From Steromphala cineraria (Eukaryota > Mollusca > Gastropoda > Trochida > Trochidae): a stretch of 64,000 bases of DNA. This document shows, one piece after another, positions 11,870-22,154 of the stretch (its first letter is position 1; every line of letters starts with the position of its first letter). The position numbers were made by a program, and so were the translations under genes. The stretch is taken from contig OU744731.1 in NCBI GenBank assembly GCA_916613615.1, forward strand, positions 55,558,289 through 55,622,288. The letters are read 5' to 3'. The notes beneath the pieces were generated by a model. That model did no database searches. It saw only the letters and a list, made by a program, of their open reading frames with translations, and was not told where the DNA came from.

Positions 11870-12740
11870 GAAATCATATTGGAATTCAATTACTCCTCTG
11901 TAATTCAAGACTTTTATATGCATGTGACCATAAATTGTTATGCTATATATGAAACTAATATCTTTGATGTCCTCTCTTCTTGTTTGCAATGATAAAACTG
12001 ATATATTTTTTCCGAATGTTAACCATATATGAAATATCTGAATAAAAGTTATTTCTTTTGCTCGCTTTGGATTTTCAAGGATATTTAAATTTATGTATTG
12101 TATGACTCAAAAACATAAAACATCTGAGACCTTTATTCGTCCATAAAACTTAAATCCGTTTACATTACAACGTTTGCTGTCACTGATATTAAGCAAGATA
12201 AATGTTTTGGCTTCATGTTAGCTGACATCAATTGTCATTAGGGTTTGAGAGATTGCTATGTCAAGTGGCTATGTACTTTATTCATATATATAGAGCAGAG
12301 AACTTGAACATATGTGAAGAGGAAAACAATGTTTCGTTTATGATATCAATGTCACAGGCCATATGTTGACCATCATCTCCGTCCAACTCATCTTTCATTT
12401 ATGATATCAATGTCAGTGGCCATCCATTGACTATCTTCTCTGTCCAACTCAAGTGATGATACAACAAGGCACAGATTTTTCAATCAGTAGGATGGTAATC
12501 TAATTCAATCTAACTGATCAAAGGCGTTAATCTTTAATTTTGACTGAACAAGATTAAGGGCAGCATTTCACTAGGCAAGGTTAGTAAATCAATCACTCTG
12601 AGCGGTGGTCAATCAAGACGGTTAATCGGTCTGTATTTAACTTCAAGTGGTCAAGTCAGATGAGACTCGATGATTATCATCCTGGTCCCCCCTGATCGAT
12701 GTTTCTAGTCATCTTCACTGAACTAGAGTCATGTTTACAA
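11870..12740 (+). repeat. ~0.9-kb dispersed repeat, inverted copy at 40980-41990
   Basis: The block near 11892-11920 (a tctgtaattcaagactttta-type core then tatgcat) is matched in inverse orientation near 41940-41970. The block at 12581-12735 is matched in inverse orientation at 40985-41310. Order and spacing are conserved (about 700 versus 670 bases), so the two are diverged copies of one element on either side of the Polinton. Confidence 0.5.
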
Positions 12741-14279
12741 CGTAACTTGTGGTGATTTAAGTGCTTTAGATTGAAAGTCAAAATAGATTATGAAAAATGT
12801 ATATTTTGCTCTATTCTATAAAAAAGTATAAAAAATAAGGATGTATTATGCATTTTAACAAATTTTGATTTTGAAAATAGGGAATTTGAATTTTATGTAA
12901 TATAAATGATGGTCAATTGGTAAGGTAAATATTGTCAAGGGAATTTTTTCTCAAATATTCATTTTGGTAAAAAGTTTTATTCAACCACTTTCGGTCCATA
13001 AATTTTATCTTATGCAAGAAAGCTGTTTTAGTAAATTTTGACAGAAAAAGTAAGGGGATTATTTCCTTGAATCTATCTCTACCTAAAATATTAAAATCAT
13101 CAATTGAATGAAATATTACTTTTAAGTTTTTATCGAGGGAATATCTCATAAAACACAGGACCTCCCAACCACTTGGGTTTTAATCTTATGAAACCATTCA
13201 TCAGAAAGATTATAACATATTTCAAACCGTTTTCAGATTTCCAGTAAGTTAAAATCAATGTACATTCGTCTGAATTAACAGACAATAATTTGATGAATTT
13301 TGGAAATTTGTCATTGAAACTGCAATTGATCCAGTCAGATAAAGAACATTTCGTTATTGAAAGAAATTCCACCATTTAAAACTTCCTGATAAGATTGTCG
13401 AGAATGTCATTCAAGAAGACAAGAAGTAATGGTATTTATGCTGCTGGAAAACGGTCAGAAAAGTCAGTTTTGAACGATTCTTGAATATTGAAAGAAATTT
13501 CGTTGAAATAACACTTTTCATATCAAATTCAGGAAAATGTCAATTTGTGAAAATTTACCTCAAGGTTCATATTTCCAGAAGAAATTGATAAACATTATTT
13601 CATGTAAGATGGGAATATTGTCTTGCTATCACTTGAAATATCAGAATGAAAAAATAACCAAATAATGTTTTTGTTGATAATTAATGTTGTTGTTTTTTGC
13701 ATTTACATAACAAGTTTAATAAATGTTGTAAAGAACTATTTTATCTTTTTGAAAATCTAAAGATTCAAGGCCGAAGTAAAATATTGAAAATGGGTTCATT
13801 GCAGAATAGAATAACAACGAAAGATGTTTTTCAAAGACACCAAAGACTTTGATATATTTGTCACGATAACTATGTAGAAAATATGTTCATTTTATATTCA
13901 AAAGAATAATTTATCATGATTTGTGCTGTAAGTATTCCAAGCAGTACTACATCACATATCAGGATCTTTAAAGTCTACATCATTTTCTTTGACGTCAGCG
14001 TTCAAATTACTTAAGTGAGCATCGTTACTAAGTTTCAAATTTTACATGATTGTAAATCTGCCACTATCAAATAAAATAACATATATTTTACATTTGATTT
14101 GTACGTGAACCTTTCAAAATGAACATGAAAGATTGCAACAGATTAAACTGTAAACTGTACTTGCTCTTGTTTAGCTAGAAAGGGCAAAACAAGATTTATC
14201 ATTGATTTGGTGTTTTTTTATATAGAAACTCATTGTTCTGCATAACCATCATTTAAACATTTTTATGCAAATGTCGTTG
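12741..14279. other. AT-rich intergenic stretch
   Basis: Two adjoining minus-strand ORFs (13130-13375 and 12913-13149, different frames) could be a frame-shifted remnant of one gene but match no family I recognise. Otherwise nothing was found. Confidence 0.3.
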
Positions 14280-14283
14280 TTAA

Positions 14284-14591
14284 AGGGGCAGTAGCACGTT
14301 TTAGGGGGAATATAAGGTGATGTCTGGGAAATGAAAAAAATGGTTCCAATTGAAAGACAATGTATTTAAACTAATTGGAGCAGTACTAATTCAAATATAT
14401 AAAGTACAGTTCACACAAAATGGCCCCCAATTGGATTTAATGTGAATCTTCATACTTTGTCCTTTGACTATGGATGATTGGCTTGTGTAATAAGATTTTT
14501 GACACTGTCGAAATAAAACATTAATCATGAACGTACAATTATTAGTGAAAATTTTAAAATATAACATTATCAAAAACGTGCTACTGCCCCT
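14284..14591. mobile_element. TTAA-type MITE (Kolobok/piggyBac-like), 308 bp
   Basis: Perfect terminal inverted repeats AGGGGCAGTAGCACGTTTT at the left and its complement at the right, flanked by TTAA on both sides (14280-14283 and 14592-14595). The TTAA target and AGGG start fit Kolobok or piggyBac non-autonomous elements. A degenerate copy lies at 9346-9690. Confidence 0.85.
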
Positions 14592-14844
14592 TTAAGAGGG
14601 AAGGAATATGTGAAAGAGAGTTGCACAGGCTCCAAAATAAGCCGTATCAGATCTGTGGAGTTATAGGCTAAACCCTTTTCCTGTTCATGTTAATTGCATT
14701 TAATAAAGAAGAATTTTTCACCTCCCCGGGTAATATGCAATTATTGTTATTTTAGAATAAATATGATGACATCAATTATCAACACATAGCTGTCGGGTTA
14801 TCATTTCCTTCCGAAACATCTATTTTAAAGTTAAAACATGATTC

Positions 14845-14850
14845 TATTTG
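14845..14850. repeat. Left target-site duplication of 71-bp MITE (TATTTG)
   Basis: TATTTG directly precedes the MITE end TACGGAAG. Its partner is split: TA at 14922-14923, then the Tc1 element, then TATTTG at 16565-16570. Confidence 0.8.
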
Positions 14851-14921
14851 TACGGAAGCGTTATTTAAGCGATAGTTCTACAGATGTTTTTTCCTCGCTG
14901 TGACACTAATACGCTTCCGTA
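14851..14921. mobile_element. 71-bp MITE with TACGGAAG ends
   Basis: Begins TACGGAAGCG and ends CGCTTCCGTA. The right end (complement TACGGAAGCG-TATTAGTGTCACAG) is clearly related to the ends of the 805-bp element at 37093-37897. Both have 6-bp target duplications. It is too short to encode anything. The superfamily is uncertain; 6-bp duplications are known for IS3EU and Dada, among others. Confidence 0.75.
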
Positions 14922-14923
14922 TA

Positions 14924-16564
14924 CACTCATGGCAAAAATTGTTGTCACCCCCTAATATTTAATTAAATTGGAGTTTATATCACATTGTATGCATGGCAAT
15001 GTTGGTTTTCCATGGAAATGTCATTACAGGCATGAAGTTACATTAACTCACACTTTACAATGAACAGTGTCAGCGGTTTCATGTAGACCACGTGCATTTC
15101 ATTGAAATGATGGAAATTTGTCTCCTTAGGTTTGTCATTTCCATCGATTACTATAGACCTCTTTCATAAGATACAGCTTCACGACTATAGTTTCTGAAAA
15201 GCATAGACCATGCCTGGTCCCACTCCACCAGGAATCAGACATGAAATCATTGGCATGAGTCGTGGTGGCGCTTCGAATCGTGTCATTGCTGCAGCATGTA
15301 ACGTCAGTGTTAGAACTGTTCAAAGGATTAAAAGACTGCACGCCATACAGGGAAATGTTGTTCCGAATAAGTCTTCAGGCCGTCCCAAGAAAACTACGGT
15401 TCGTCAGGATAGAATTCTTCTTCGTTTGACCCGACGTCATAGACGTCTTTCGTATTTGACTCTTGCACAGAGATGGGGGGCTCATATTAATACGCCCATT
15501 TGCCGGAGAACTGTAGTGAACAGGTTGCTCCAGCATGGATATAAGGCAAGAAGACCTGCCATCAAACCATTCTGGACACTGGCCAACCGCAGGGCACGGC
15601 TTGCTTGGGCGCAGCAGCACCGCAGAATCCAACTTGGACATTGGCGTCACGTCATATTTACTGACGAGTCTCGTTTCCTACTGCATAAGGTGGACAGGAG
15701 AATGAGAGTGCGACGTTTACGTGGGAAAAGGCTCAATGACGACTGTCTGCAGCATCAGGTTGCCCACGGTGGCGGTTCTGTACACGTATGGGCAGGAATA
15801 CACCATAACGGTAAAACGGATCTTGTCGTCCTTCAAGGAAACGTCAACCAGAGGTCGTACAGACGTCTTCTTGAAACCGTTTGCCTCCCACATGCAAGAA
15901 GAGTGTATGGCAACAACTTCCTGTTGCAGGACGATAATGCACCAGCCCATCGTGCACGTACAGTGAACGCTTTCATTCAGGCACAAGGAGTAACAAGATT
16001 GCCCTGGCCTTCAAAAAGTCCGGATATGAATCCGATAGAACATGCTTGGGATCAGCTTGACCGTGCACTTAGAAGACTGGACCCTGCTCCTGCAAATTTA
16101 CAGCAATTGCGGGCTGCTCTTGTGAATGAATGGAACAATTTGGCTGTTGCAAACATCAACACACTGATAGACAGTATGCCTGCCCGAATTATCGCCCTTG
16201 AAAATTCCAGAGGCGGTGCTACCCGATATTAGGCTTGTAAATATACTCTTACATGACTGCAGAATGAAATAAAACCGACAATTGAACTTGAAAATGTAAT
16301 TTGTTTTATTGATACCCATCCAATTGATACTATATGGATACTGTAAAAAATTGCCCTTTTTCACAGGGACCATACATATCCTAGTAGAATTTCTTAAATT
16401 TGCCAGCACAAGACCAAAATACAAGCTGGTATGTTTTACGAATGTTTTTCCCAATCACACAAATCATTCTGACAGTTATTGCATGTTTGATTATTTGTCA
16501 ACACTCAGTTAAACTTGACGTAGCGTTCTCAGTCTGGGGGTGACAACCATTTTTGCCATGAGTG
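14924..16564 (+). mobile_element. Intact Tc1/mariner transposon, about 1.64 kb
   Basis: Terminal inverted repeats of about 28 bp start CACTCATGGCAAAAAT, continue to gtcacccc, and are repeated inverted at 16537-16564 with one mismatch. TA target duplications lie at 14922-14923 and 16565-16566. It contains one uninterrupted transposase ORF. It inserted in the first two bases of the right-hand TATTTG duplication of the neighbouring MITE and is therefore younger than it. Confidence 0.93.
15210..16232 (+). CDS. Tc1/mariner transposase, DD34E
   Basis: A 340-residue transposase for cut-and-paste movement at TA sites. The N-terminal third holds a paired-type DNA-binding region: a helix-turn-helix around residues 15-45 (SRGGASNRVIAAACNVS), the GRPKKTT AT-hook-like linker near 58, and a second helix-turn-helix near 80-115. 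The catalytic triad is D152 in FTDESRF, D242 in LLQDDNAPAH and E277 in SPDMNPIEHAWD, 34 residues apart as in classic Tc1. The length is normal for the family and there is no stop or frameshift, so the protein may be active. The chosen ATG gives the usual short N-terminus before the DNA-binding region. Confidence 0.95.
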   Translation: MPGPTPPGIRHEIIGMSRGGASNRVIAAACNVSVRTVQRIKRLHAIQGNVVPNKSSGRPKKTTVRQDRILLRLTRRHRRLSYLTLAQRWGAHINTPICRRTVVNRLLQHGYKARRPAIKPFWTLANRRARLAWAQQHRRIQLGHWRHVIFTDESRFLLHKVDRRMRVRRLRGKRLNDDCLQHQVAHGGGSVHVWAGIHHNGKTDLVVLQGNVNQRSYRRLLETVCLPHARRVYGNNFLLQDDNAPAHRARTVNAFIQAQGVTRLPWPSKSPDMNPIEHAWDQLDRALRRLDPAPANLQQLRAALVNEWNNLAVANINTLIDSMPARIIALENSRGGATRY

Positions 16565-16570
16565 TATTTG

Positions 16571-16914
16571 TAAGATAACTAAAGTTAATACTGAACAATT
16601 TTATACAACTCTTCTGGGCATTGGACCCCGGAGGTGAAACAAATTGTTAAAAATTGACACTTTCCACAATTGCGAAATACATTGTTTTTGACCTCACAAT
16701 TGCATTTAAAAATTCAAGAAATCTCACAAACTTAATTTTCCAGTAGCTTCTCTACCTCTACAAACAATCACAAATTGTTGACAAATTGACTTCTTCCACA
16801 ACCCTAACCGGAAGTGTTTTATATGGCAATTGATTTTAAAAATCAAGAAATGTGATTTATATAATTTGATTAATTTTGCCCTGAATGTTACAAACTCGAA
16901 CAAACTGAGTAAGC
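16571..16914. other. Intergenic, no recognised content
   Basis: AT-rich unique-looking sequence between the Tc1 element and the satellite block. Confidence 0.4.
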
Positions 16915-16915
16915 C

Positions 16916-17110
16916 GAGTTCGTTGATTATACTGTCTCTTGTCACTACTGGGGCATGGGGCAGAGTTCGTTGATTATACTGTCTCTTGTCACTACTGGGG
17001 CATGGGGCAGAGTTCGTTGATTATACTGTCTCTTGTCACTACTGGGGCATGGGGCAGAGTTCGTTGATTATACTGTCTCTTGTCACTACTGGGGCATGGG
17101 GCAGAGTTCG
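16916..17110. repeat. 47-bp tandem repeat, four copies
   Basis: Unit gagttcgttgattatactgt plus ctcttgtcac-tactggggca-tggggca, four near-identical head-to-tail copies. The tgtctcttgtcactac segment inside this unit has itself been amplified immediately downstream. Confidence 0.9.
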
Positions 17111-17622
17111 TTGATTATACTGTCTCTTGTCACTACTGTCTCTTGTCGCTTGTCACTACTGTCTCTTGTCACTACTGTCTCTTGTCACTACTGTCTCTTG
17201 TCACTACTGTCTCTTGTCACTACTGTCTCTTGTCACTACTGTCTCTTGTCGCTTGTCACTACTGTCACTTGTCACTACTGTCTCTTGTCACTACTGTCTC
17301 TTGTCACTACTGTATCTTGTCACTACTGTCTCTTGTCACTACTGTCTCTTGTCACTACTGTCTCTTGTCGCTTGTCACTACTGTCACTTGTCACTACTGT
17401 CTCTTGTCACTACTGTCTCTTGTCGCTTGTCACTACTGTCACTTGTCACTACTGTCTCTTGTCGCTTGTCACTACTGTCTCTTGTCACTACTGTCTCTTG
17501 TCACTACTGTCTCTTGTCGCTTGTCACTACTGTCACTTGTCACTACTGTCTCTTGTCACTACTGTCTCTTGTCGCTTGTCACTACTGTCACTTGTCACTA
17601 CTGTCTCTTGTCACTACTGGGG
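17111..17622. repeat. 16-bp minisatellite with variant subunits
   Basis: Tandem copies of ctgtctcttgtcacta, interspersed with a variant containing gtcgcttgtcac and actgtcacttg, ending in ctactggggcatg, which is the end of the 47-bp unit. The period is not a multiple of three and the unit has no stops, so all three forward frames stay open for 177-212 codons. These are not genes. Confidence 0.93.
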
Positions 17623-18130
17623 CATGTATCTTTCTCACCTGGCATCAAATGTTGAACTGAGATTTTTATAAAGATTTCTGTAAACTCCTTTTTATAAAAA
17701 TAAGGTTCCGCGTTTGCAAAAAAAATTAATGTATCATTTGCTTCAATTATTGCTTGATTTTTCAGCACCATTGTCATCAAGAAACCCATGTTCATGAAAA
17801 ATTAATTAATGATGAGAAAAAATTAAATATTGTAGAATAGGAAGTCTCTTTACTTTACCGTTGGCATTGTGCATTAGTGACTTGTGGCAAAAAATGACAT
17901 ATCGAAATTAGGAATATTAAACTAGATATCTCTGAATTATATATATTCATATTTTTGATAAAGATAACATTTTTTTGTTAGCAACACATACCCTGATTTA
18001 TTTACAGGCATATGAAAAATTGCAAACCGTTAAAAACTTAAAGAAATGAAAACAACTTTCATGTTAATCATCCAGTGAAGCAACGTTATTTGTCTTGAAA
18101 TACTTGTTAGGTACATCAAGTATCAGTTGA
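17623..18130. other. Intergenic, no recognised content
   Basis: AT-rich; no supported feature. Confidence 0.4.
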
Positions 18131-18133
18131 GAA

Positions 18134-18256
18134 TGACGTATTTGACGTAATTGACGTATTTGACGTAATTGACGTATTTGACGTATTTGACGTATTTGAC
18201 GTATTTGACGTATTTGACGTATTTGACGTATTTGACGTATTTGACGTATTTGACAT
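18134..18256. repeat. 9-bp tandem array of TTGACGTAT
   Basis: About 13 head-to-tail copies of tttgacgta, some reading attgacgta. The TGACGT core matches the CREB/ATF half-site, so the array is a run of potential bZIP sites at 9-bp spacing. It abuts an inverted-repeat element at 18262. Confidence 0.93.
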
Positions 18257-18261
18257 AATGA

Positions 18262-18406
18262 AGTATTTCTATGGATAGACAACTTCTTAATTTTGTGAAG
18301 GTGACTTTTCGACACAGATACTTATGTCGTTGTCAAGCAGTGATAAGTATTTATTCCGTAACGTTGTCTACACAGAAAGAAGAAGTTGTCTTTCCATAAA
18401 AATACT
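18262..18406. mobile_element. 145-bp MITE-like inverted-repeat element
   Basis: Ends are 27-bp inverted repeats: AGTATTTCTATGGATAGACA then ACTTCTT at the left, the complement at 18380-18406 with two mismatches. No clear target duplication and no ORF. Confidence 0.65.
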
Positions 18407-18908
18407 GACTGTCATTCATGTTTATTGATTTGATTTTGAAAATATTCTAAATCAAATTGATGTTGTGTTTTAAAATTAAATTTCAATCTTTCAATCAAGA
18501 AAATATATAAAGCACAGGTAACTCTGTTTATTTTGCTGTTAACTTTATCGATCACTTCAATAGAAAAATATTGCATTGGGCAATTTTTTTCCTTTTTGTA
18601 TGCAGAATTCCAGTAATTGAATAATTGGACCTGCCCACCTCTGGCCATTTGATCTGACAGAAAATAGTTTTATTGATTTCGGAAACAGGTAATTTGAAAT
18701 TGAAACAGAAAAACTAAATTATGGTGAAAGTGTGAGTATCGTATTCCAATCAATATATATGATTACCGGGAGATCAATTTCATGAAGCTTTGTGCTTCTT
18801 ATTCATTCAATAAATTGACATCGTTAAACTAAGAACTAGAGCAAAAAATTACAAAAATTCAATACAATGGAATAATGCAGTAGGCAATTTCAATGTTCAA
18901 CAAGAGGT
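18407..18908. other. Intergenic, no recognised content
   Basis: AT-rich; no supported gene or repeat before the MITE/Polinton junction. Confidence 0.4.
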
Positions 18909-18917
18909 GTATCTTAC
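18909..18917. repeat. Left remnant of satellite MITE: duplication GTATCT plus first three MITE bases TAC
   Basis: GTATCT (18909-18914) is the left target duplication of the 805-bp MITE. TAC (18915-18917) is the start of its TACGGAAG end. The last six bases, TCTTAC (18912-18917), are also the left target duplication of the Polinton. Confidence 0.85.
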
Positions 18918-19498
18918 AGTAGTATTATACGACTAGAATGACGGTTTGCTAACCGCAGGGAACCGAAGGGACAGTAATTTATGCAGCGTAGCTCATTAAC
19001 AAGCTAATAGATGCATGACGTCACAGGTCAGAAAGGTCGACCAATCAGTGGACAGTGAAATGCAAGGATGCTCATGAAGCGATTCATTATCATTACTGCA
19101 AAACAAAGCTTTCTTTAAGCCAACCCTAGACCACACATTGGTGTCAGTCCAATCAGAAACCGGTTTTGAATGAGCGCGCCAGAACTATCTTTAGCGACAC
19201 GTGTCATGACTCAGAGCCGAGATGTGGACACAGCGCTGTTTAGCTTCAGGAAAGGTTTTGACCTACTGAAGGACAAAGGACCTTTATTCATATCGGTACA
19301 TCCTATCCCCTATAAAGGAGGTTTATTTCTAAGTTTTATCCCGAGTCATATCTCTATAAATTGTTGACACATAAAATATTCTTGATACTAAGTTTCATAC
19401 AGTGATTTCATTTAGACAAATCTTACAGCTGGTTTTTTAGAATGATAGTATACGTTTAAAGACGTTTTATCATAGCTATATAGCTTCGTTGAAACGTG
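18918..19498 (+). repeat. Polinton left terminal inverted repeat
   Basis: Pairs with 36489-37089. The outer 297 bp (to 19214) match the right end with one visible mismatch (near 19013) and no indel. The inner part (19215-19498) is clearly related but diverged with several indels, ending near gcttcgttgaaac. The outer part contains a full CRE (TGACGTCA, 19016-19023) and two CCAATCAG boxes (19041-19048, 19149-19156). Confidence 0.95.
19016..19156. promoter_or_regulatory. CRE and two CCAAT boxes in left TIR
   Basis: TGACGTCA at 19016-19023, and CCAATCAG at 19041-19048 and 19149-19156. The same sites are mirrored in the right TIR (CRE at 36984-36991). They match CREB/ATF and NF-Y type sites. A role in terminal replication or transcription is inference, by analogy with host-factor sites in adenovirus ends. 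Confidence 0.4.
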
Positions 19499-20896
19499 TT
19501 CAGAATCGTATTGCTTATTTTGTAACAAGAACTTGGAAAGAAGTGTATATCTTAAAGAAAATAAGTCGTATACTCCATCCCTAAATAATCTAGACTTGAC
19601 TGGGATCAGTAATCCCTAAATATAAACATAAATGCTATGAATTATGTGTAAAGCATTCATGAGCAAGTCTAGACACTTCCATTTCGCCCTAATGATACCG
19701 CTTTGCTTGAAATCATGTTCTGACACGTATGGCGTCACGGGTGAAAAGATTTTTGGAGTCTCTATTCGTTGAATGTTTGCTCATATACAAAGCCAGCGAT
19801 GTCCTGACCTACTCTATAACAATAAAGTGCTACTCTGTAATTATGGTTTTGACCATTGTTACCACTTTTAACATGGCGATAAAATATAGGTTATTTCTTC
19901 TAAAATATGTGATATTCTCGTTCAATGAATTTAATATCTAAGAAACATAAAACAATTTCATTTGATTATTTGACTTATGTCGCTATATTTCAGTTGCTAT
20001 ATGATTTGATTAATAAACTTCAGTTTAATAAATGTTCGTCCGAAAAACAGATTTATAATTGAAATATCTTTATAAATAATGTTATCAAGGTTAATACTAA
20101 AGTTTCATTTGTGTTAATTTCATAAACAGTAAACATGTAAACAGCAAAAGTATATTTGAAACATAGACATTAAGAGACACTGTCATATTATGCTTAACTG
20201 TCAGTATAAGAATAAGAATAATAATAATCTTTACATTACTTTACATACTTTACAAAACCTCTAAATATGAACTATGCTTCACTTTAAGCGGATATAATCG
20301 AACATGTCATGGTGATGTCTATAGTTGGAATAGGGAATGAATACTTAATACTCTTTATCGAGGTTTCAGGTTTGAGAATCTTCATTAAAATGCTAATTTG
20401 GAAATTACATAGCACGTAAAATATATTTGAGGGAGAGTAGGTAATGTACCCACCCTGTTTGAGCGCGACTTTAAAACAAAACTTATACATTTAAAGTATA
20501 GATATGTGAAATGAACAGAATCGCTAAATCATATAAAAGCAAACTTGGAAAGAAGTGGATATCTTAAAGAAAATAAATCGTGTACTGTACAACTTCATCC
20601 GTGAATGATCTAGTAAAGAAACTATGGGAACAGCTTGATGTTTACTAGAGAAATCTTAGTTTACTCTTCATAAAACTTTCGTCTGTAGTGTAAAGAACTC
20701 GGACTTTCATCATGTTTAAAAACACATCTTAAAGAGTCCCAACTAAAAATATATTACATTATACTTCTTAGCACACATCAACTTCATTGAAGCATGAATC
20801 CTTTGTATAGCCCTTCAATAGGGTAGCGATGCTTCAAGGTACGTGTTTTTAGAGCTATGTATCTCCTTTCTATACGTGGTTTATTGGGTCGGTTAG
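19499..20896. other. Polinton subterminal non-coding region
   Basis: No supported gene. It holds a direct repeat of about 60 bp (19531-19591 and 20543-20612, sharing acttggaaagaagtg and atatcttaaagaaaata). It is much more AT-rich than the coding part of the element. Confidence 0.5.
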
Positions 20897-21084
20897 GTCC
20901 TGGGAAGCAGAACAGTACAAACACAGAGTCTGCCTTAGGGGGATTAACTGTAAGGATTAGTGGTCGCTAACAATAGGCGGTCTATGTGATTACAGGCACA
21001 TGGGTGATATGAAAATGTGAAGTGGTAAAAAGACGAACATGTATTCGACAGAGACAATTTATTGATGAAGAAATACATTGCATT

Positions 21085-21270
21085 GATACTAGTTAGACAT
21101 GGACATTTGACATAGCACTTATGATAAACAAATTAAATAATACAGACTAGATACACATTGGCATCTGACATAGCACTTAATATAAGTAAATTTAATAAAA
21201 CAGACTAGTTACACATGGACATTTGACATAGCACTTAACAAATTAAATAATACAGACTAGATACGATTTA
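21085..21270. repeat. ~58-bp tandem repeat, three diverged copies
   Basis: Copies share acatggacatttgacatagc, actta, aaattaaataa and tacagactagat. They probably belong to the 3' region of the minus-strand LINE remnant that follows. Confidence 0.75.
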
Positions 21271-21545
21271 AACGGTATTTATTTCCAGATGGTACATGGA
21301 AAGGGGGATTGATAAACAGGGTTACCGCTATATTAATATCTCTCCCCGTGACGTTGACAGGATTTATACATTATAACATGAAACGTACATTACAACAATA
21401 AATAATTTCTTACACCAAGAACTGAATATGTACATTCAACAATTACCACAACCTATATACATGGACATTCAACAATTTTAAAATAAGAAATGTATGCTAT
21501 TGCATGCTAACAAATATGACATTTAGTTTAAACTTTACGTGCTTT

Positions 21546-21776
21546 CTAAATTTGGAAACGTTTACTTAAGTCAATAAATGTGCAAACAGAATCCACAATT
21601 TTTAAATTAATCTCATCAGATAAGTCATCATTACCATATAGAACGGTTTTCAAATTAAATCCATGAACATAATAATAGCTGTTTGATCTAATATCTGAAT
21701 AGTATTGGCAAACGAAAAGATAGTGCCTAACATCCTCATAACGGTAGTTACATACGTATGTATGTTTCATGTATGT
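21546..21776 (-). pseudogene. Non-LTR retrotransposon remnant (C-terminal end of the reverse transcriptase ORF)
   Basis: About 74 residues with the pattern C-x(6-7)-ED-x2-HYLF-x-C-x2-Y-x3-R, as seen near the C-terminus of many non-LTR polyproteins. An in-frame TAA lies directly upstream and no reverse-transcriptase motifs precede it, so this is a 5'-truncated, dead copy. It stops at 21546. Confidence 0.5.
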
Positions 21777-22075
21777 TATTTAGCGAAAGTAAGGGTTGAT
21801 TCTGCAATTTTCAAGCCAAATGTCACAAAAATAGTTTATTTCATACCCTTAATGCATTTTGCCGTTCAAGTCGCAAGTCACAATATTAGTTTATAAAAAA
21901 TCCTTAATTCATTTTGCAGTTCAGTTTTTCACATTACCCAGTGTTTTAATCCTTTGAAATCACAGATTATAACATCAAAGGGATTATACTAATGCTATTC
22001 ATTCTGCTTCCCAGGACGCTACCATTGGGTCTTATTTTCACACGTACTTCTAGAAAAGGTTAGAATGGTGTTGGC

Positions 22076-22083
22076 TATATAAA
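22076..22083 (+). promoter_or_regulatory. TATA box of Polinton polymerase gene
   Basis: TATATAAA 72 bases before the polymerase ATG at 22155, giving a transcript start near 22108. The octamer resembles those of the minus-strand units of the same element. Confidence 0.65.
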
Positions 22084-22154
22084 CCCGCGCGATAATTTTA
22101 GAGCATTCAAGTCTAGAACCTCAAGCTGTTAACATCGAACATATCTTTCTCATC

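Larger units (their letters stand above)
20897..22017. mobile_element. Possible passenger insertion bounded by 16-bp inverted repeats
   Basis: GTCCTGGGAAGCAGAA (20897-20912) is repeated exactly inverted at 22002-22017, and similarity extends a few bases outwards (ggttag / ggtagc). No target duplication is obvious. The interior holds a minus-strand LINE remnant and its repeats. It sits immediately before the polymerase TATA box. It may instead be ordinary Polinton sequence with a chance or functional inverted repeat. Confidence 0.4.

Noticed and set aside
12913..13375. Two adjoining minus-strand ORFs as one frame-shifted gene
   Set aside because: No family match and AT-rich composition; may be chance. 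Kept only as a note in the intergenic entry.
15375..16454. Antisense and alternate-frame ORFs in the Tc1 transposase region
   Set aside because: Shadows of the DD34E transposase ORF.
17033..17671. Long ORFs of 177-212 codons in all three forward frames
   Set aside because: Produced by a stop-free 16-bp repeat read in three registers; Ser/Leu/Val/Thr repeats with no other coding signal.
18064..18315. Minus-strand ORF with (RQI) repeats
   Set aside because: A read-through of the TTGACGTAT 9-mer array.
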